A DNA stretch of 64,000 nt from assembly GCF_001645125.1 (NCBI RefSeq), contig NZ_LXKA01000221.1, forward strand, positions 310,001-374,000. The letters run 5' to 3'. The position numbers were made by a program, and so were the translations under genes. Position 1 is the stretch's first letter, and each line of letters starts with the position of its first letter. Origin of the DNA: Paraburkholderia ginsengiterrae (GTDB lineage: Bacteria; Pseudomonadota; Gammaproteobacteria; Burkholderiales; Burkholderiaceae). Shown in pieces: positions 1 to 8,234 of the stretch. The notes beneath the pieces are model-generated. The model worked only from the letters and a program-made list of their open reading frames with translations, searched no databases and had not been told where the DNA came from.

Positions 1-470
1 GCGAGTTCGAGCGCCCAGGAGCGCGCGAAACTCATGAGCCCCGCTTTGGCAGCGGCATAGGCGGTCCTTTCGATCGCCCCGAGAACCGTGAGGCTCGAGA
101 CGTTCACGACCCGTCCCCAGCCGCGTGAGCGCATGCCGGGCAGGATGGCCTGCATCGCCAGCACCGCGGGGTGGAGGTTGACGGCGAGGACGCTGTCCAG
201 ATCGTCCAGCTTGACTTCGCCGATAGCCTGCGGACGCACCAGGCCGACATTGTTCACGAGGCCATCGAATACATATCGGCTGGTCAGGTCGTGTAGAACC
301 TGCTCTGTCGCCAAACGGTCGGCGAGGTCAACGGTGACGAGGTGGCCGGGAAAGCCTTCACTGTGCCGCGCAAGTCCAACGACGTTGTGACCCGCCGCGC
401 TCAACTGTTGCGACAAGGCGAGCCCAATCCCTTTGGTGGCGCCAGTGATGAGAAATGTGCGCGTCTTCAT
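1..470 (-). CDS. SDR family oxidoreductase (3' end outside window)
   Basis: This is an NAD(P)-dependent short-chain dehydrogenase whose C-terminus runs off the window at base 1; 156 codons are visible. The N-terminus has the TGATKGIG dinucleotide-binding motif near residues 9-16. NNVG follows at about residue 88 (the NNAG element), VNVSS near 122, and YAAAK with the catalytic Tyr and Lys near 137-141. The ATG at 470-468 overlaps the TGA stop of the upstream old yellow enzyme gene (469-467) in an ATGA arrangement, so the two are probably translationally coupled and act on related carbonyl or enone substrates. The substrate cannot be told from sequence. Confidence 0.85.
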   Translation of the reverse strand, partial: MKTRTFLITGATKGIGLALSQQLSAAGHNVVGLARHSEGFPGHLVTVDLADRLATEQVLHDLTSRYVFDGLVNNVGLVRPQAIGEVKLDDLDSVLAVNLHPAVLAMQAILPGMRSRGWGRVVNVSSLTVLGAIERTAYAAAKAGLMSFARSWALEL

Positions 471-1600
471 GCGTGTGCCTCCTGCTGAAATCCCGAGGCA
501 TGGCTCGAGGCGAATGGATAGTCGGTATAGCCGCGCGTGTCGCCACCGTAGAAGGTCGAGCGGTCGTAGCGATTGAGCGGCAGTCCGTGGCGCAGGCGGT
601 CGGGCAGGTCGGGATTGGCGATGAACATCCGGCCGAACGCGACGAGATCGGCGTGTCCGTCGATCACGATCTGCTCGGCGCTGTCGCGTGTAAAACCGCC
701 GGCGGCAACGAGAGGGCCTTTGAATACGCGGCGGATGTCCTTCGACGATACCTCCGACTCGTTCGACTCACGTTCGACGATGCCGCTTATGCGCGGCTCG
801 ATCACATGCAGATAGGCCAGGTCGTAGCCGTTCAGACGCGCCGCAACGTAGCCGAAAGTGGCGTGCGGATCGCTGTCGGACATGGTGCCGTAGGTGCCGC
901 TGGGTGACAGGCGCACGGCGACACGGTGGGGCCCCCAGACGCCGACTACCGCGTCGAGCGTATCGAACAGAAACTTCGCGCGATTTTCGATCGGGCCGCC
1001 GTACGCGTCGGTGCGATGGTTGGATCCGTCGAGCAGGAACTGCTCGAAGAGATAGCCATTGGCGCCATGCAACTCGATGCCGTCGAAGCCTGCCTCTTTT
1101 GCGAGAATCGCGCTCTGCCGGAACTGCTCGACGATGCCGGCAATTTCATCCGTCTCGAGCTCGCGCGGCACGACCAGTTCGGTTTCGGCGATGTCGCCGT
1201 GTTCGTCGCGGATCGCGGCGTGCTCGAGCGAACGCAGCGCGGATGGTGCGACCGGGGTGAGCCCGCCGGTGTTGGCGGGATGCGCCTGGCGGCCGGCATG
1301 CCAGAGTTGCACGAAGAGGTGGCCGCCCTTGGCGTGGACGGCCTGGACCACGCGCTTCCAGCCGGCGACCTGGTCACGTGTCCACATGCCCGGCGCGTCG
1401 ACATAAGCAATGCCGAGCGGCGCGACGGCCGTTGCATCCGTAATCAGCAGGCCGCCCTCCGACGCCCGCTGCGCGTAGTACTCGACCATCGCGTCACCAG
1501 GGACATTGCCGGGTTCGGTTCTCATGCGCGTGAGTGGCGCGAGGACGACCCGATGCTTGAGGTTCAGCGTCCCGACGTTGGTTTGGCTAAACAGCTTCAT
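467..1600 (-). CDS. Old yellow enzyme family alkene reductase (NemA-like)
   Basis: This is a 377-residue FMN-dependent NAD(P)H:flavin oxidoreductase of the OYE family, which reduces activated C=C bonds such as enones and nitro-alkenes, and nitrate esters. It begins MKLFSQTNVGTL, has the FMN-contact APLTRMR at about residues 21-27, and the substrate-binding H-x-x-N (HGAN) near 177-180. The C-terminal FGRMFIANPDLP segment is also typical. The reading frame opens 29 codons earlier, but the ATG at 1600 follows a GGAAGGAG ribosome site and matches the family start. It heads a two-gene operon with the SDR (4-base overlap) and is divergent from the AhpD-like gene across 290 bases. NemA or xenobiotic reductase roles are possible. 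Confidence 0.9.
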   Translation of the reverse strand: MKLFSQTNVGTLNLKHRVVLAPLTRMRTEPGNVPGDAMVEYYAQRASEGGLLITDATAVAPLGIAYVDAPGMWTRDQVAGWKRVVQAVHAKGGHLFVQLWHAGRQAHPANTGGLTPVAPSALRSLEHAAIRDEHGDIAETELVVPRELETDEIAGIVEQFRQSAILAKEAGFDGIELHGANGYLFEQFLLDGSNHRTDAYGGPIENRAKFLFDTLDAVVGVWGPHRVAVRLSPSGTYGTMSDSDPHATFGYVAARLNGYDLAYLHVIEPRISGIVERESNESEVSSKDIRRVFKGPLVAAGGFTRDSAEQIVIDGHADLVAFGRMFIANPDLPDRLRHGLPLNRYDRSTFYGGDTRGYTDYPFASSHASGFQQEAHA

Positions 1601-1890
1601 TTCGTGCTCCTTCCTGCAGATTGGGGTGAGGCAATGTTCGCGGCAATGGCCGCGCAGGAGAAGACAGGCGCCGGCGATAGCAGTCATTCCTGCGCGGCAT
1701 GGGCTGCTAAACGAGGGATATGCCCAACAGGAATCGCTGATATGCGTGGCAGCGGCCTACCCGGACGCCGTCTGATGGGCCAAAGTGGCTGCAAGCCGTG
1801 ACGTTCGGCGCCATGGGATGACCGGCGCGAACGTGATGGAAGCCGATGTCGCGGTGTCGACGTGGGCCCTTAACTTCCAGGAGAAACGCA

Positions 1891-2430
1891 ATGACCTCGT
1901 TTAACGTACCGACCCGTGACAATGTATCGCCCGCCAATCAGGCCATCTTCGACAAGCTGAAGGCGGGTCTGGGCACCGTGCCAAATCTGTACGCGACGTT
2001 CGCCCATTCCGAACATGCGCTCGGCACCTACCTCGCCTTGCAGAATGCGAAGAGCAGTGTCACGGGCAAGGCGCGCGAAGTCATCAATCTGGTCGTCAGT
2101 CAGGTGAACGAATGCGAGTACTGTCTGGCCGCGCATACCGTCATCGGCAAGATGAGTGGGTTCTCGGACGAGCAGATCCTTGAGATCCGCGGCGGGCGCG
2201 CGTCGTTCGACCCGAAGCTCGACGCGTTGGCGCAACTGGTAAAGGACATCGCTGTGCGTCGCGGACACGCCGACCAGGAACGCGTCGATGCGTTCTTTGC
2301 CGCGGGATGGACGAAGGAAAACCTCGTTGACACCATCGTCACAATTGGCGACAAGATCGTCACCAACTATCTGCACGGCGTGACGCGCGTGGCGGTCGAT
2401 TTCCCCGCCGCACCGAAGCTGCCGCAGTAA
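1891..2430 (+). CDS. Carboxymuconolactone decarboxylase / AhpD-like protein
   Basis: The 179-residue protein belongs to the CMD/AhpD family. It has the redox motif CEYC followed by LAAH, with cysteines at about 75 and 78 and the histidine at 82, the C-x2-C-x3-H arrangement of alkylhydroperoxidase AhpD-type proteins. A peroxidase or thiol-disulfide role is therefore more likely than lactone decarboxylation. The frame opens at 1846, but the ATG at 1891 is preceded by CCAGGAG and gives the usual MTSFNVPT-type N-terminus. The gene is divergent from the OYE operon and is followed by a same-strand LysR gene 148 bases downstream, which suggests an electrophile or peroxide response module. Confidence 0.85.
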   Translation: MTSFNVPTRDNVSPANQAIFDKLKAGLGTVPNLYATFAHSEHALGTYLALQNAKSSVTGKAREVINLVVSQVNECEYCLAAHTVIGKMSGFSDEQILEIRGGRASFDPKLDALAQLVKDIAVRRGHADQERVDAFFAAGWTKENLVDTIVTIGDKIVTNYLHGVTRVAVDFPAAPKLPQ

Positions 2431-2578
2431 GCTCGTGCCGGGCGGCGGCTAGCCGCTCGCAACCACGATGCCTGAGGCCCATTCGTTTCTCCGGGCGCCG
2501 TCGACGGACTCGGCTACCATACTGAGCAAACGAAAGCGGAGCGGCGCCACTTCGAGTGGGCCTCAGGGAACTCAAACA

Positions 2579-3478
2579 ATGCGCCTTTCAAAGATCGATC
2601 TGAATCTTTTCGTTGTATTCGAGGCGGTCTATCGAACGCGTAATCTCACACGCGCGGCCGAATTGCTGTTCATCACGCAGCCGGCGGTCAGCAACGCCTT
2701 GGCGCGCATGCGCAAGGCGCTCGACGATCAGCTCTTTGTCAGCACGCCGGCCGGCATGCTGCCCACACCCGTTTCCGAAAACATTATCGGCCGGGTTCGC
2801 GAGGCGCTTCAGTTGCTGGATTCGAGTACGCATGCCGCGGAGCACTTCGATCCGGCGTCGTCACAACGCACCTTCCGGCTCAGCATGAACGACCTGACCG
2901 AGGCCATCCTGCTGCCCGCGCTGGAGGAGGTGCTGCAGCGCGAGGCGCCGGGTATCCGGATCGAGAGCTACTTCACGACGCGGCGGGAAGTACCTGAGGC
3001 GCTCGCCAACGGCGCGGTCAATCTGGCGATCGACGCCCCCCTGATCGACGATCCGCACCTCGAGCAGGAACCGCTGGGGCGCGACCGGTATGCGTGCCTG
3101 CTGCGCCGGGACCATCCCTTCGCGAAGAAGAAGCTCACCATCGACGACTACCTCAAGCTCGGCCATATCCACGTCTCCAGCCGCAGGCAGGGACCGGGTC
3201 TTGTCGATGCGGAACTCAACAAGCTCGGGCTCAGACGCACGATTCAGACCCGGGTGCAGCACTATCTGGTGGCGCCATTGATCGCCATGCGAACCGATCT
3301 CGTCCTGACCGGCCCGCTGATGCTGCTTCGGCGATATGACGCGCGAATCCTGGAACTGCCGTTCGATCTCCCTGATCTCGAGTCTCACGGCTACTGGCAC
3401 CGGAGCGTGACAGGGGATCCAGCTCATGGCTGGCTACGCGAGCAGATTGGCCGCCTGATGAAGGAAGAGAACAAATAG
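2579..3478 (+). CDS. LysR family transcriptional regulator
   Basis: This 299-residue LysR-type regulator has an N-terminal winged helix-turn-helix (LTRAAELLFITQPAVSNALARMRKAL, residues about 21-46, described by its end points) and a C-terminal effector domain. The start MRLSKIDLNLFVVFEAVY is the NodD/LinR-like N-terminus, so the ATG at 2579 is preferred over the in-frame start at 2468. It lies downstream of the AhpD-like gene and may control that gene and the divergent OYE operon, although LysR genes are more often divergent from their targets. The effector is unknown. Confidence 0.88.
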   Translation: MRLSKIDLNLFVVFEAVYRTRNLTRAAELLFITQPAVSNALARMRKALDDQLFVSTPAGMLPTPVSENIIGRVREALQLLDSSTHAAEHFDPASSQRTFRLSMNDLTEAILLPALEEVLQREAPGIRIESYFTTRREVPEALANGAVNLAIDAPLIDDPHLEQEPLGRDRYACLLRRDHPFAKKKLTIDDYLKLGHIHVSSRRQGPGLVDAELNKLGLRRTIQTRVQHYLVAPLIAMRTDLVLTGPLMLLRRYDARILELPFDLPDLESHGYWHRSVTGDPAHGWLREQIGRLMKEENK

Positions 3479-3613
3479 CCGGCGGGTCCGACCCGGCGCT
3501 ATCATGCACCCGCCATGAGTATCACGGTAGGTTATGGCGCGGTATAAAAACAATAAATTTCCTGAATGCCGCGGAGCCCGGTATTGTTCTAGTCATGTTT
3601 AGTCGAGGACGGC

Positions 3614-4288
3614 ATGGCGGAACTCTATCTTGTACGGCATGGGCAGGCGTCGTTCGGCGCGGAAAACTACGATGAGCTATCCGCTTCCGGCGGCAGCCAA
3701 TCACGTTGGCTGGGCGAGTACTTCGCGCAGTCGGACCTGCAGTTTGATCGCGTCGTGATCGGAACGATGCGCCGGCACGCTCAAACTGCCGACGCCATTC
3801 TCTCGGAGATGCGCGCTACGCAAGCCGAGGTCGTGCAGGACGCGGATCTGAACGAGTACGATTTTGGCGCTTTGCTTTCCGCCCTTGGCGAGAGCGGCCT
3901 GGCGCCCGACCAACCGGCCGCAGGTTCGAAGAAGGACTTCTACAAGTTGCTCAAGCAGGCGCTGCACTTGTGGTCCGAGGACCGCCTGCCGGGGCGCCTT
4001 CCAGAAAGCTGGAGTCAATTTCAGGCACGCGTCGAGCGGGCGCGTCTCGCCATTCAGCGTTTGGGCGGCAAAAAGGTCCTGGTCGTGAGTTCAGGAGGCC
4101 CGATTGCCGCATTCACCCAGCAGCTTCTGCAGGCGCCGGCGGCTGGCGCGATTGCGCTCAACTTGCAGATCCGCAATAGCAGCGTGAGCCAGTATGTCTT
4201 TAACGACAGCTCGATGTCGCTCGTCAGCTTCAACGCGCTGCCTCATCTCGAACGCACCGAAAGGCGTGAATTCATCACTTATGGTTGA
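3614..4288 (+). CDS. Histidine phosphatase family protein
   Basis: The 224-residue protein belongs to the phosphoglycerate-mutase-like histidine phosphatase family. The phosphoacceptor motif LVRHGQASF places the catalytic histidine at residue 9, and a second conserved histidine lies in the MRRHAQTA segment around residue 55. It is the first gene of a run with a kinase, an SDR and an ACAD. Its stop overlaps the next start by 8 bases. In that context it could remove phosphate from a CoA-linked or free phospho-hydroxyacid, but a broad-specificity phosphatase role is equally possible. The upstream 135 bases are AT-rich around 3540-3600 and probably hold the operon promoter. Confidence 0.85.
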   Translation: MAELYLVRHGQASFGAENYDELSASGGSQSRWLGEYFAQSDLQFDRVVIGTMRRHAQTADAILSEMRATQAEVVQDADLNEYDFGALLSALGESGLAPDQPAAGSKKDFYKLLKQALHLWSEDRLPGRLPESWSQFQARVERARLAIQRLGGKKVLVVSSGGPIAAFTQQLLQAPAAGAIALNLQIRNSSVSQYVFNDSSMSLVSFNALPHLERTERREFITYG

Positions 4289-5330
4289 TTCGAACCCGGA
4301 ATCGCTCAACATCATGAATGCCAGTCTTCAATTCGACGTCGAACAGCTCACGCGTTATCTGACGGCCCATGTGCCCGGATTTCAGGGGCCCATGTCCATC
4401 GAGAAGTTTGCCGGCGGACAATCCAACCCCACGTTTCTTCTCACGGCGCAAAGTGGCCGCTACGTTCTGCGGCGTCAGCCGCCCGGAACGTTGCTCAAGT
4501 CCGCGCACGCGGTCGACCGCGAGTTCCGTGTGCTGACTGCGGTCAGCGCCACACCTGTTCCCGTCGCACGGGCCTTGCACTTGTGCGAGGACCGCGACGT
4601 GATCGGCAGCATGTTCTACGTGATGAGCTTCGAAGAGGGCGAAATCTTCTGGGATCCGGCGTTGCCCGGCCTGCCCGCGGGCGAGCGCGGCGCCATCTAC
4701 GACGCTTTGCTCGGCACCATGGCTGCTCTTCACGACGTGGATGTCGAAGCCGTCGGTCTCGCCGATTACGGCCGCGCCGGCAACTACTTCTCGCGCCAGA
4801 TCGACGTCTGGACCAAGCAATATCGCGCGGCGCAAACGGATAACCTGGATTCGATAGAGGCGCTGATCGAGTGGCTGCCGGCGCACTGTCCGGCCGAAAC
4901 CGGAAAGCCGTCGCTTGTGCACGGCGATTTCCGTATCGACAACATCATGTTCCGGCACGGCACGCCACAAGTTCGCGCCGTGCTCGACTGGGAACTCTCT
5001 ACGCTCGGCAATCCGCTGGCTGACATCGCGTATTTCTGCATGTGTCTCCGGCTCCCCCCTGCCGGTCATATCGTCGGGCTCGCAGGGTTGGACAGGGCCG
5101 CGATGGGGGTGCCGGACGAGTCCGCGATCATCGCGCAGTACTGCCGCCTGCGGGGCATCGCCTCGATCGAGAACTGGAATTTCTATCTGGCGTTCAGCTT
5201 CTTCCGGCTTGCGGCCATTGCGCAGGGCGTGAAGAAACGCGCCTTGGGCGGCAATGCATCGAATGACAAGGCGCGCCAGGTCGGCGAAATGGCCGGTGCG
5301 CTGGCGAAGATGGGCGTCGAGCTGATCTGA
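4281..5330 (+). CDS. APH-like phosphotransferase (ACAD10/11- or LvaA-type kinase)
   Basis: The 349-residue protein has the aminoglycoside-phosphotransferase fold. The catalytic loop HGDFRIDN is at residues 214-221, and the metal-binding aspartate is in LDWELSTLGNP near 236. An N-terminal GGQSNPTF element forms the nucleotide loop and an LRRQPPG segment carries the ATP-binding basic residues. This subgroup is fused to an acyl-CoA dehydrogenase in human ACAD10 and ACAD11, and corresponds to LvaA, which phosphorylates 4-hydroxyacyl-CoA, in the levulinate operon. An ACAD of that type lies two genes downstream. The ATG at 4281 overlaps the phosphatase stop by 8 bases; a second ATG at 4314 is possible. 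Confidence 0.85.
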   Translation: MVDSNPESLNIMNASLQFDVEQLTRYLTAHVPGFQGPMSIEKFAGGQSNPTFLLTAQSGRYVLRRQPPGTLLKSAHAVDREFRVLTAVSATPVPVARALHLCEDRDVIGSMFYVMSFEEGEIFWDPALPGLPAGERGAIYDALLGTMAALHDVDVEAVGLADYGRAGNYFSRQIDVWTKQYRAAQTDNLDSIEALIEWLPAHCPAETGKPSLVHGDFRIDNIMFRHGTPQVRAVLDWELSTLGNPLADIAYFCMCLRLPPAGHIVGLAGLDRAAMGVPDESAIIAQYCRLRGIASIENWNFYLAFSFFRLAAIAQGVKKRALGGNASNDKARQVGEMAGALAKMGVELI

Positions 5331-5375
5331 CGGGCCCAAAGTAAACGTATCGACGTGGACATAGGAAAGGTAATC

Positions 5376-6140
5376 GTGACTACTAATCTGTTTAGCCTTG
5401 AATCGAAGATTGCACTGGTCACCGGTGCCAGCCGGGGGATTGGCGAAGAGATCGCCAAGCTGCTCGCGCAGCAGGGCGCGCACGTGATCGTGTCGAGCCG
5501 CAAGCTCGAAGACTGCGAGTCCGTGGCGCGCGAAATCAGGGAAGCGGGCGGCAGCGCCGAGGCCTACCCGTGCCACGTCGGTCGGCTGGATGACATTCTC
5601 GGGATCTTTCAGCATATCCGCGCAAGGCATGGCCGGCTGGACATTCTCGTGAATAACGCCGCGGCGAATCCGTACTTCGGCCACATTCTCGATACCGACC
5701 TGGCGTCGTTCGAAAAGACGGTGGAAGTCAATTTGCGCGGCTACTTCTTCATGTCGGTCGAGGCGGGCAAGCTGATGCGCGAGCACGGCGGCGGTGCGAT
5801 CGTCAACACGGCATCCGTCAATGCGCTGCAGCCGGGCGACAAGCAGGGCATCTACTCGATCACCAAAGCCGCGGTGGTCAACATGACGCGTGCATTCGCC
5901 AAGGAGTGTGGACCGCTGGGAATTCGGGTGAACGCGCTGCTGCCGGGACTGACTAAAACGCGCTTTGCGGGGGCGCTGTTTGCAGATCAGGCCATCTATG
6001 ACAACTGGATTGCCAAGATCCCGCTGCGGCGACACGCGGAACCTCGCGAGATGGCCGGCACCGTGCTCTATCTGGTGTCCGATGCGGCGAGCTATACCAA
6101 CGGAGAGTGCATCGTCGTCGACGGTGGGCTGACGATCTAA
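5376..6140 (+). CDS. SDR family oxidoreductase
   Basis: This is a 254-residue classical short-chain dehydrogenase with TGASRGIG at residues 16-23, NNAA near 95, and the catalytic YSITK (Tyr about 160, Lys about 164). The C-terminal ECIVVDGGLTI is characteristic of FabG-like members. The start is chosen as GTG at 5376, because AGGAAAGG at 5363-5370 is well placed for it; a GTG at 5355 is also in frame. It sits between the APH-like kinase and the ACAD, and SDRs are regular partners of this pair. It may oxidise or reduce a hydroxyacyl-CoA intermediate. Confidence 0.87.
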   Translation: MTTNLFSLESKIALVTGASRGIGEEIAKLLAQQGAHVIVSSRKLEDCESVAREIREAGGSAEAYPCHVGRLDDILGIFQHIRARHGRLDILVNNAAANPYFGHILDTDLASFEKTVEVNLRGYFFMSVEAGKLMREHGGGAIVNTASVNALQPGDKQGIYSITKAAVVNMTRAFAKECGPLGIRVNALLPGLTKTRFAGALFADQAIYDNWIAKIPLRRHAEPREMAGTVLYLVSDAASYTNGECIVVDGGLTI

Positions 6141-6206
6141 TCACGCGGCGACGCACGGCACCTGCCAACGCGTCGACCCCATTCACCCAGATTCAGGAAG
6201 AACGAG

Positions 6207-7451
6207 ATGGACTTTGCATATCGCCCCAAAGTGGAAGCGCTGCGTGCGCAACTGAGTGCGTTCATGGACAAGCATATCGTGCCGCGCATTCACCAATGGC
6301 ACGAAGAAGTGAACGCGGGGCAATATCCCGTTTCCTTCATGGAAACGCTCAAGGATCAGGCGCGTGAAGAGGGTCTCTGGAATCTGTTCCTGCCGCATCT
6401 GCGGGGTGACGAGCCAGGCACACCACTGACCAATCTCGAGTACGCGCCGCTGGCTGAGATCATGGGGCGCGTATCGTGGGCCTCCGAGGTGTTCAACTGC
6501 AATGCGCCGGACACGGGCAACATGGAATTGCTCCATATGTTCGCCACACCGGCGCAGCGCGAGCAGTGGCTCGAGCCGCTTCTCGACGGCAAGATCCGCT
6601 CGGCGTTTGCGATGACTGAACCCGCTGTGGCTTCGTCGGACGCGACCAATATCACCACGTCGATTCGCCGTGACGGCGACGACTACGTGATTAACGGCCG
6701 GAAATGGTTCATCACGAACGCGGCCCACCCGAATTGCCAATTGTTCATCGTGATGGGCAAAACCGACCCGGATGCCCCGAGCCACGCGCAGCAAAGCATG
6801 ATTCTGGTGCCGCGCGATACGCCGGGCGTCAAGGTGATCCGCAATATCACGGTGGTCAATCACACGGCGCCGGAAGGTCACTGCGAGATCGAGTTCAAAG
6901 ACGTGCGCGTACCGCGGTCGAATCTGCTCGGTGAAGAGGGCAGTGGTTTCGCGCTCGCTCAGGCACGTCTCGGACCGGGGCGGATTCACCACTGCATGCG
7001 GTCGATCGGCGCCGCCGAACTTGCGCTCGAGTTGATGATCGAGCGGGCCCAAGCGCGCACGGCATTTGGCAAGCCGCTGCACAAGCATGGCTCGGTCGCG
7101 GAGTGGATCGCGAAATCGCGTATAGAAATCGATCAGGCGCGGCTGTTCGTTCTGAAAACCGCGTGGATGATCGACAACGTGGGCGCCAAGGCGGCGCGCA
7201 AGGAAATCTCGATGATCAAGGCGCTCGTGCCGGGCGTGCACACCGCCGTTTGCGATCGCGCCATGCAGGTATTCGGTGCGATGGGGCTGAGTCCCGATAC
7301 GCCGTTGGCGGACAGCTGGACCTGGGGGCGTGCCTTGCGCTTTGCCGATGGCCCGGATGAGGTACATCTGCAGAGCATCGCGCGGATGGAAATCAAGGCC
7401 CGGCCCCATGAACCGGGCCGTGACAATCCCTACCTGACGGCGCCGAAGTAA
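6207..7451 (+). CDS. Acyl-CoA dehydrogenase family protein (ACAD10/11 type)
   Basis: The 414-residue flavoprotein carries the ACAD11 signature VFNCNAPDTGNMELLH around residues 95-110 and the FAD/substrate segment MTEPAVASSDATN near 137-149. LGPGRIHHCMR follows at about 253-263, and the catalytic-glutamate region is ADGPDEVHL near 380. ACAD10/11 and LvaC proteins act with an APH-type kinase to convert 4-hydroxyacyl-CoA, through a 4-phospho intermediate, to a beta-oxidation substrate. The kinase is encoded in the same operon. A ribosome site (AGGAAGAACGAG) precedes the ATG. It is the last gene of the operon, followed by a strong hairpin at 7461-7484. Confidence 0.9.
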   Translation: MDFAYRPKVEALRAQLSAFMDKHIVPRIHQWHEEVNAGQYPVSFMETLKDQAREEGLWNLFLPHLRGDEPGTPLTNLEYAPLAEIMGRVSWASEVFNCNAPDTGNMELLHMFATPAQREQWLEPLLDGKIRSAFAMTEPAVASSDATNITTSIRRDGDDYVINGRKWFITNAAHPNCQLFIVMGKTDPDAPSHAQQSMILVPRDTPGVKVIRNITVVNHTAPEGHCEIEFKDVRVPRSNLLGEEGSGFALAQARLGPGRIHHCMRSIGAAELALELMIERAQARTAFGKPLHKHGSVAEWIAKSRIEIDQARLFVLKTAWMIDNVGAKAARKEISMIKALVPGVHTAVCDRAMQVFGAMGLSPDTPLADSWTWGRALRFADGPDEVHLQSIARMEIKARPHEPGRDNPYLTAPK

Positions 7452-7460
7452 AACAGTCCC

Positions 7461-7484
7461 GCGAAGCCGCGCTGGCGGCTTCGC
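7461..7484. terminator. Hairpin between convergent ACAD and TetR genes
   Basis: A perfect 10-base-pair stem, GCGAAGCCGC with GCGGCTTCGC, closes a GCTG loop. It fills the 33-base gap between the ACAD stop and the TetR stop. There is no run of T on either side, so it is a likely bidirectional or Rho-aided termination hairpin and not a classic intrinsic terminator. Confidence 0.5.
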
Positions 7485-8171
7485 TCAATCGTCGGCCGAT
7501 TCGTTCAGCAGGGCGCGCGTTTCGGCCGACGGTTCTGCGACAAGCATGCCTTCAAAGGTGTCCATCAGGCTGGACACGGCATAGCCGGGCGACCAGAGCC
7601 GCCCCGGCTCGCCGCTGTCGCGGCCCGCTTCCCACGCCGCCAGGGCAGCATTGCCATAGATGCTGACGAGCGACAGCCGGTGATCGACGATTGCCGGCGG
7701 GATAGGCGCAAGCAGGTCGCGCAGCAGCGCATTGCAGCGCTGATAGCCCAGATTCCACTTGTTCTCGAGCGCCTCGCGCAGGAACGCGCGGTTGTTCAAC
7801 TGCAAGTTGGCAATCATGCGGATGTACGTTGCCTGACCGGTTCGCTCGGCCAGATCGAGCATCGGAAACGTCAAGGCGCCCAATACCGCTCGCACGGTAA
7901 TTCCACCCTCTGTCTCCAGCCTGTCGACCTGCGCCTGACGTTCCTCGTCAATCAGACGCGCGCCGTCGACGATCAACTCGCGCGCCAGCTCGAGCTTGTT
8001 CCCGAAGTAGTACCGCAACGAAGCGCTATTGCGCTGTCCCGCGGCCGAAATGATGTCCTGCACGGACACACCATCCAATCCTCGCAACGCAAACAGCCGC
8101 TGCGCCTCCTCTTTGAGGCGAACGCGGGTCTCAGCGCCATCTGATCTAAGGGTTTTACCTGATGTTGCCAT
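7485..8171 (-). CDS. TetR family transcriptional regulator
   Basis: This 228-residue TetR-type repressor has its helix-turn-helix at about residues 20-65 (LFALRGLDGVSVQDIISAAG followed by SLRYYFGNKLEL, the usual YYHF/YYFG turn) and a variable ligand-binding C-terminal domain. It is divergent from the monooxygenase-esterase fusion gene across 63 bases that contain a palindrome, so it most probably represses that gene and itself, with the substrate or its CoA ester as inducer. Confidence 0.88.
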   Translation of the reverse strand: MATSGKTLRSDGAETRVRLKEEAQRLFALRGLDGVSVQDIISAAGQRNSASLRYYFGNKLELARELIVDGARLIDEERQAQVDRLETEGGITVRAVLGALTFPMLDLAERTGQATYIRMIANLQLNNRAFLREALENKWNLGYQRCNALLRDLLAPIPPAIVDHRLSLVSIYGNAALAAWEAGRDSGEPGRLWSPGYAVSSLMDTFEGMLVAEPSAETRALLNESADD

Positions 8172-8173
8172 TA

Positions 8174-8222
8174 CTTTACCGTTTCGAGTTAATTAACTAG
8201 ACTGAGATAACTAACCGTAAAG
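8174..8222. promoter_or_regulatory. Candidate TetR operator/promoter region
   Basis: The divergent spacer has a perfect 12-base palindrome AGTTAATTAACT at 8187-8198. This lies inside a wider imperfect inverted repeat, CTTTACCG at 8174-8181 and CCGTAAAG at 8215-8222, with one mismatch. The sequence is markedly AT-rich against its surroundings. Placement between the TetR gene and its presumed target makes an operator the natural reading; no experiment supports it here. Confidence 0.5.
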
Positions 8223-8234
8223 GAGAAACTTAGC

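Noticed and set aside
4275-6035. A 586-codon antisense frame over the kinase and SDR genes
   Set aside because: High GC makes long shadow frames; the composition (His/Arg/Asp-rich) is not that of a real protein and the sense genes have full families.
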